From Adineta ricciae (lineage: Eukaryota > Rotifera > Eurotatoria > Adinetida > Adinetidae), in assembly GCA_905250025.1 (NCBI GenBank), contig CAJNOJ010000040.1, forward strand, positions 310,001 to 374,000: a DNA stretch of 64,000 nucleotides, given 5' to 3'. Under the pieces are notes generated by a model, which was not told where the DNA came from, searched no databases, and saw nothing but the letters and a program-made list of their open reading frames with translations. How positions within the stretch are numbered: the stretch's first letter is position 1; each line of letters begins with the position of its first letter. Positions 58,603 through 64,000 of the stretch are shown piece by piece. Position numbers and translations under genes: made by a program.

Positions 58603-61600
58603 TTAATCACTGAATCGACTTCTTTTTGTCGTTGATGTTGAATCAGTTGTCGTTTGTTGCTGTTGTCCCGTTCGCTTTTGTGATACTGAACTAGGCACAG
58701 CTACGGAGTGACTTTTAAGACTAGTATCTGTTGCTGCAACCTATACAGAAAGAGCAAATAAAGGATACATTGCTACGCAAATTGCTGGAGCTACATACAA
58801 AACTTGATTTAAATTGAGATTGAAAGGCTGCTTTCATGGCTGACGCTCGGTTAGTACCACTCATGCCAGACGAAGCACTCGCACCGCCACGCCAATCAGT
58901 CATTGGACCAACCGATATTGTTGGCTATGAGATCAAACAACACAATGGAAAATGACATACTATGCAAGATCTTTTACTTTTCTTGATGATGGTCCGTCGT
59001 AATCGAATGGATTCGAAGAATCTACCGTTGTTCGTGGTGGTGGTGCTGATGATGATGATGATGACGACAGGCCACTATTCGAACCGAAGCCAGGTCGTTC
59101 TCTCTGCTCACGGTTTCCGAGCGTAAAATGTTTACCACCGCCACCATGTCGAGATCGACTGCCAGCAAAATAACTATTCTAAAATGTACCAAACGCATAG
59201 TTTATTCCTAATTCTCACGAAAAGTGCCTACCTGCATGGCCATATTCAACAAATCTAGCGATACATTTTGATTTGCATTTTCTAGATTACGCACGAGATT
59301 CGGCGCGAAGTCTTTATCTGTCGATGTTAGCAATGTATATGCCGTTCCTTTTTCACCAGCACGTCCTGTGCGACCAATTCGATGTGTATGCGTATCGATA
59401 TCGCGTGCGATGTCATAATTCACAACCGTCTTGATCGCTGGTATATCCAAACCACGAGCTAATAAGAACTCAATGATATATATCGAAGACATATGAAACG
59501 ATCTAGTTTACTAACCAGCTACATCTGTAGCAATTAGAATAGGCATATCACGCTTTTTAAATTCATTAATGACTTGTGAACGATCATATTGAGCCATGTC
59601 ACCGTGAATAAGACCAACTAAATGAGAAAATTACTTGAAATACGTTCGTGCGTTTTCATCAAGCTCTGCTTACCGGTAAAACCATTTTCTTTTAGATTTT
59701 TTGCTAGCTCAGCACAGTTATCTTTTCTGGTCACAAATATTAAAACTTTGCCCACTGGAATAAGATTGAAACATGATTTATGTCAAAATGCCACCAATCG
59801 ACTACTTACACACTGTGAATTCGACGAGTTTCGACAGTAGCCAAGTCCATTTTGCTGAACCATTGGGTAAAACGTGAACTATTTGAAGAACATCTTGATT
59901 TGCCTATGCATTTCAATAAATTTACAATATCCAAAGGACTGAATCAATAGAGCATACTTCACCGACTTCACCTTGAACAATACGAACAGGATCAGTGAGA
60001 ATGTCTCTTGCTAAACAAAACAACAATAAGATTAAGATCACAACACTCTACCATTGCAAACTAACCTAATTTTTCAACTTTTTTCTTGAATGTAGCACTG
60101 AATAAGAGACATTGTCTATCAGGACGTATATGATCAGCTATTGAACGAACTTGTGGTTCCTTTTAACGTAGATCATGAACAATATAGTCTTTCACTCGTA
60201 ATCCAAAACTTACGAAACCCATATCAAACATTCGATCAGCTTCGTCGAATACCACATAAGTAACACGTTGTAAGTTAGTTCCTTTTTTCTTAACCAAGTC
60301 AATTAGTCGACCCTAATGCATTGAATTCAATGAGAATGTTGAACACGTTCTGTTATCTTCTCATTACTTACCGGTGTACAAACCAGAATTTCACATCCTT
60401 CTTTACAAGCCACAATTTGCTCATGCATATTTCCTCCACCGAATGCACATACTGAATTGATATTATAAGGCTTTCCATATTTTTTACATTCAAGATGAAT
60501 TTGTTGAGCTAATTCTCGCGTTGGCGCACAAATTAAAACAATGGGACCGTCATCAACTTTAAGTTGATCCTATAGCAATAAAGAAATCAAACATATTCAT
60601 TCCAAAGGCAACAGTTCACGTGTATTTACTTGTGCCATGATATGAACAATCGCTGGCCAGACGAACGCTCCAGTTTTACCGCTACCGGTCTTTGCAATAC
60701 CGATTATATCCCGTCCGCTCAATGCGCTTGGAATAGCCTTGAAATGAATCAAAGTCGTATATCAAAATGATTATGAATGTCTAAAGTTTTACTTGTGCTT
60801 GAATTGCAGTTGGAGTCGAAAATTCTGATTTCCGCAGTGTTTTCATCAAACGTTCATCGAAACCAAAATGAGCAAAACTAACAACTGGACGTGGAATGTT
60901 CACACCACGAACCTTTCATAACGCAAAGCAAGAGATTGATTTCAATTGGAACGCTCGTTCATATAGATTGACTTACATTTACTCCAAGTTTATGTCTTAA
61001 TTCATTGACTTGATCAGTGGAAAGACTTCGAATATCTTCATGTTCAACATAAAAGTTCTTTTCAAATGGCGCGTATTTGATTTCAGAATGATCGATTGGT
61101 GGAAGCGGGTCGATAACCTGTGAAACAATCTTTCTTTCAATCGTTATTTCTTCACTTCTGTCACATACTTTCGATATCTCCGGTGCAATCAAATTGCCTA
61201 GAAATATATTCAATAAGTTAGAGGAAAACTATCTTGTGAAAGATGATGAAAAGAATACCATCATCGTCATATTGTAATTCTCGATCCTCATCATCGTCGT
61301 CCGCGATGGGTAAACCAGCGTTAGGATTCTCTTCCAGCCAACGAAAATACGACTCTTGATCGTCTTCTTTATCAATGTCATCACGTGCTCCCCTAAATTC
61401 ATATAGATCATACTTTTGAACATCTTAATTATGTTTTCAGAAATACTTCTCTTGTTTCTTTTCTTTCTTCTTTCCCATTGTCTCAAGATCTTTTTTTGCT
61501 TGATTATTATTCGCCTTCATAAATTGTTCAAGCGGATCTTCTTCTTCATCGTCATCTTCATCTTCGTCCTTTTGTGAAGCTTTATAACTCGGACTGCCCG

Positions 61601-61926
61601 GAGCTGGTTGATAATCTAGATCATCATCATATTTTTTACTCGCCGATGCTTTGGCTCTACTATGCGCATTGTCATCCGTATCATCGGAGTCAAAATACCT
61701 AGCAGAAATTGATACAATGCATGTACGGAAGACGAAAATTTAGTCATACTCCTGTTCAGTACGGTGCGGTTGAGTGACAACATCAGTTTTTTTGACATTA
61801 GCACGTAAATTACTGGGTAAACTGAACGAAAAGACAAAGAATTTAGGTTGAAGTCGAAAGAATAGAGATTTCTTACGGAAAGAGTTGTTGTAATTTTGGA
61901 TCATACGGTTTATTATTCGATGACAT
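58603..61926 (-). CDS. DDX42: DEAD-box RNA helicase DDX42
   Basis: ATP-dependent RNA helicase associated with the U2 snRNP/SF3B during spliceosome assembly. Starts [17 protein letters not shown]. An acidic N-terminal region ([41 protein letters not shown]) matches DDX42. Then [22 protein letters not shown] and the Q motif [10 protein letters not shown]. Motif I is AKTGSGKT, Ia [14 protein letters not shown] in [34 protein letters not shown] and [12 protein letters not shown]. The C-terminal [14 protein letters not shown] block is DDX42-specific; it ends TKRSRFSD. About 14 short introns; complete. The human GxGFGG-rich N-terminus is shorter here. Minus-strand AATAAA at 58571-58576, about 27 nt past the stop. 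Confidence 0.97.
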
Positions 61927-64000
61927 GTCTGTACGAATAAGTCAAACTAGGAAAAAACACTGAAATTTTATAAAGAAATTCTGCGAACGTTTCTATTTGT
62001 CCAAAAACGATCTAGTACAAACGATCTTGTGCTACGTTGAGTGATGTCGCCAGATGATAGACATTAACATAGGATAATCTAGGTGAGAAGTTTCACACTG
62101 AACACCATTTCGATTGATTGGAATTAGTGCATATGATAAGAGATGAATTTGAATTGTTTTAGTAAATGATTAAACACGATCTGATTTTGTAAGTGCATAT
62201 TTCATTGAAAGGTATTCCCATGTGAGGGATCAAATGAAATTAATATTTCCAAATGAGAATCTGATAAGAACGAATGCTTCTTTCGAACAAGCAACTCGCA
62301 TGATACTGAAAGTGTATAAATGAATTTTAAAAAATATATATATTAATGAAATAAAATGGTTATCGTTGTACTCAGACATATTTTCATCATTGTTTTCATA
62401 AAATTATCACTATTCAAGTAAAATTAAGACTGAATGATTCTATGTTGAGCACGTTTCATAAATGAATGTATAGAATGCACCAGTGAATGGCATAGTTACC
62501 CACATTTTTTATATTTCATAAAAGTTCAAGAATGTACCATAAATAAATTTACTTAAGTTTAGTTTTTCCTCTGTAAAGAATGACTAGTTGCAAGTTATCA
62601 AAACATGATTTGTCGAAAATAAAACGGCAAAATCGCTGATTATGATGTATATCATATCATATCACCTCATTGTGTGAGATGATTATCGATGATGAATAGA
62701 AAATGATGAAATTGTCTAGACAAACGAGGAAGATTTTCAAATTCACTATGCAAAAAAAAGGATTTGTTCAATCATCGACAAGGTGTAACAAAAACATATG
62801 TTATGTAAGGCTAGCAACACATATTTATGCACCTCAATCGAGGCGCGCACTAAAAGTCATTGAAATATTGTCAGTTCATTCTGCACTACATAATGTAAGA
62901 AAGAAATTGACAAGAACCAGACCTACGTGTTTTAAGACACTCGTTCATACTGAATAGTTTTACTTGATCCCACTGTCAAATGAATTCAAGTTGAAGACAG
63001 TAATTACTGTTCACATTCTTCATCTATTCGACGCCTGTGTCTCTTAATCAATGATATACAAACATGAGACATGTCATAGTGCAATTTCTACGTTTGAGAT
63101 CAAAAGACACATGAAACATCGAACAAAATAGTTAGGCAGATGCTCTCGATATACATTCATGTCCGGTTTTATAAGCTAAACGATTATATTTTACAGCTAG
63201 TTCCGTATTCTTCTCTTTTTGTTCACTGATCAAGACAGGAGGGGGAAGGGAGAGAGAGAGAACATGCCGCTTCCTTTTGCTAATGTGATTCTATCATGAT
63301 TGTTCATCTCGATTTCAAGAGTAAATGAAAAAAGAGCAAAGCATGCGTAATCATTGCCGGTGATCTGGTATGATTTGAATGAAATAAGCCGAAGCATAAA
63401 CACGATCTATGTTTCTGTTCGTGAAGACGACAGAAAGTGATAATCGTCTGATAGAAACGAAGCACACAGATCAAACATCATCATTAAACAAACAAATATC
63501 CTGCCGTGTCTTGTCTCTTATCAGTGAAACAGAAGCAGCATTCCCAATGGAAATTGTCCTGTTCTTTTTCGTATTGCACTTCAAATATGAGATTTTCGTT
63601 TTCACACTTTATAACCCATCCAGTACCAACCAGTCTATCGACACGATTATGCGTACATAAACAATCAACCGTGACGTCAAACAAAGCGTCCGAAAAAATA
63701 CTTTCATCAAAGAACAAAGAGAAAAAGAAATAGTCGAGAAGAGATTCGTGTATAAGACTGAATAATCTGAATGGTGTAGAAAAATATTCTCTATCAGTTA
63801 TTGACAACCAATCGGATGTGTTCTATTAATGGCGAGATAGAGAAGAAAAAGACGAAAAGATAAGGCTTTTTTTCCGTTATTGGATAGAAAAAGAAGGAGA
63901 AGAAAAAGTAAATATAAGCGATGTGTATCTATTCGGAGAAAGAAAGAGAGAAGAGAAGAAAAAATTACGAGTCAATAAGTGAACCAACTTCAATCAGTCA
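61927..64000. other. Intergenic, no gene recognised
   Basis: AT-rich upstream flank of DDX42. A G/A-rich run with (AG)n lies at about 63238-63262, and a TGACGTCA-like site (tgacgtcaa) at about 63672. Short frames at 62703-62957 and 63409-63807 carry no motifs. The A/G-rich end (63840-63970) resembles the low-complexity promoter flanks elsewhere in the window. Confidence 0.5.

Noticed and set aside
1-64000. tRNA, rRNA, CRISPR, telomeric repeats, transposons or virus-like elements
   Set aside because: No cloverleaf-type box A/B pair, long rRNA-like block, regularly spaced repeats, terminal repeats, or transposase, polymerase or capsid motifs were seen in reading both strands; a profile search could still find small or degraded copies.

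Overview
The window reads as nuclear DNA of an intron-rich, gene-dense, AT-rich invertebrate, most likely a bdelloid rotifer (Adineta/Rotaria type). This is inferred from three things: very short introns (about 50-60 nt, GT...AG) in nearly every gene; a conserved animal gene set that includes an invertebrate-style innexin; and several genes that look foreign to animals (a fungal-type RTA1 membrane protein, a YghA-like short-chain dehydrogenase, a GH3 beta-glucosidase, a GDSL esterase and a type-B carboxylesterase). I saw no transposon, rRNA, tRNA or CRISPR array.

Layout. 0.7-5.3 kb: EBAG9/RCAS1-like gene (-), RTA1-like gene (-), a small hypothetical protein (+) and an unrecognised single-pass membrane protein (+). 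5.4-10.2 kb: complete tankyrase (-). 11.5-16.4 kb: secreted enzymes on + (GDSL esterase, carboxylesterase, EGF/trypsin-like transmembrane serine protease). 16.7-20.8 kb: 53BP1-like tandem Tudor/BRCT protein and TFIIA gamma subunit (both -). 21.1-22.6 kb: ten-intron SDR (+). 22.6-25.9 kb: low-complexity flank. 25.9-28.7 kb: ZAD/C2H2 zinc-finger protein (+). 29.7-31.2 kb: innexin (-). 33.4-39.7 kb: tandem pair of polycystin-2 channels (+), the second reduced. 40.0-41.2 kb: small acidic membrane protein (+) and dual-specificity phosphatase (-). 42.2-44.3 kb: SSBP2/3/4-type LUFS-domain co-regulator (+). 45.0-46.3 kb: R-SNARE-like tail-anchored protein and a coiled-coil protein (both -). 46.6-50.2 kb: PXK pseudokinase and PLCXD phospholipase-C-like protein (+). 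51.3-53.9 kb: GH3 beta-glucosidase (+). 54.2-55.3 kb: arginine ADP-ribosyltransferase (-). 55.3-57.5 kb: apparently decayed sequence. 57.5-61.9 kb: MEST-type alpha/beta hydrolase (+) converging on DEAD-box helicase DDX42 (-). 61.9-64 kb: AT-rich flank.

The genes do not form one pathway. Loose themes are ADP-ribose and chromatin/DNA-damage functions (tankyrase, 53BP1-like, ART), membrane excitability and coupling (two polycystins, innexin), transcription (TFIIA gamma, SSBP, zinc finger) and a set of secreted or membrane hydrolases of probable foreign origin. The most useful leads are the 53BP1-like protein with a single BRCT, the foreign-looking SDR with 18- and 14-nt micro-exons, the RTA1 gene in an animal context, the reduced polycystin duplicate, and a cryptic R-SNARE motif.
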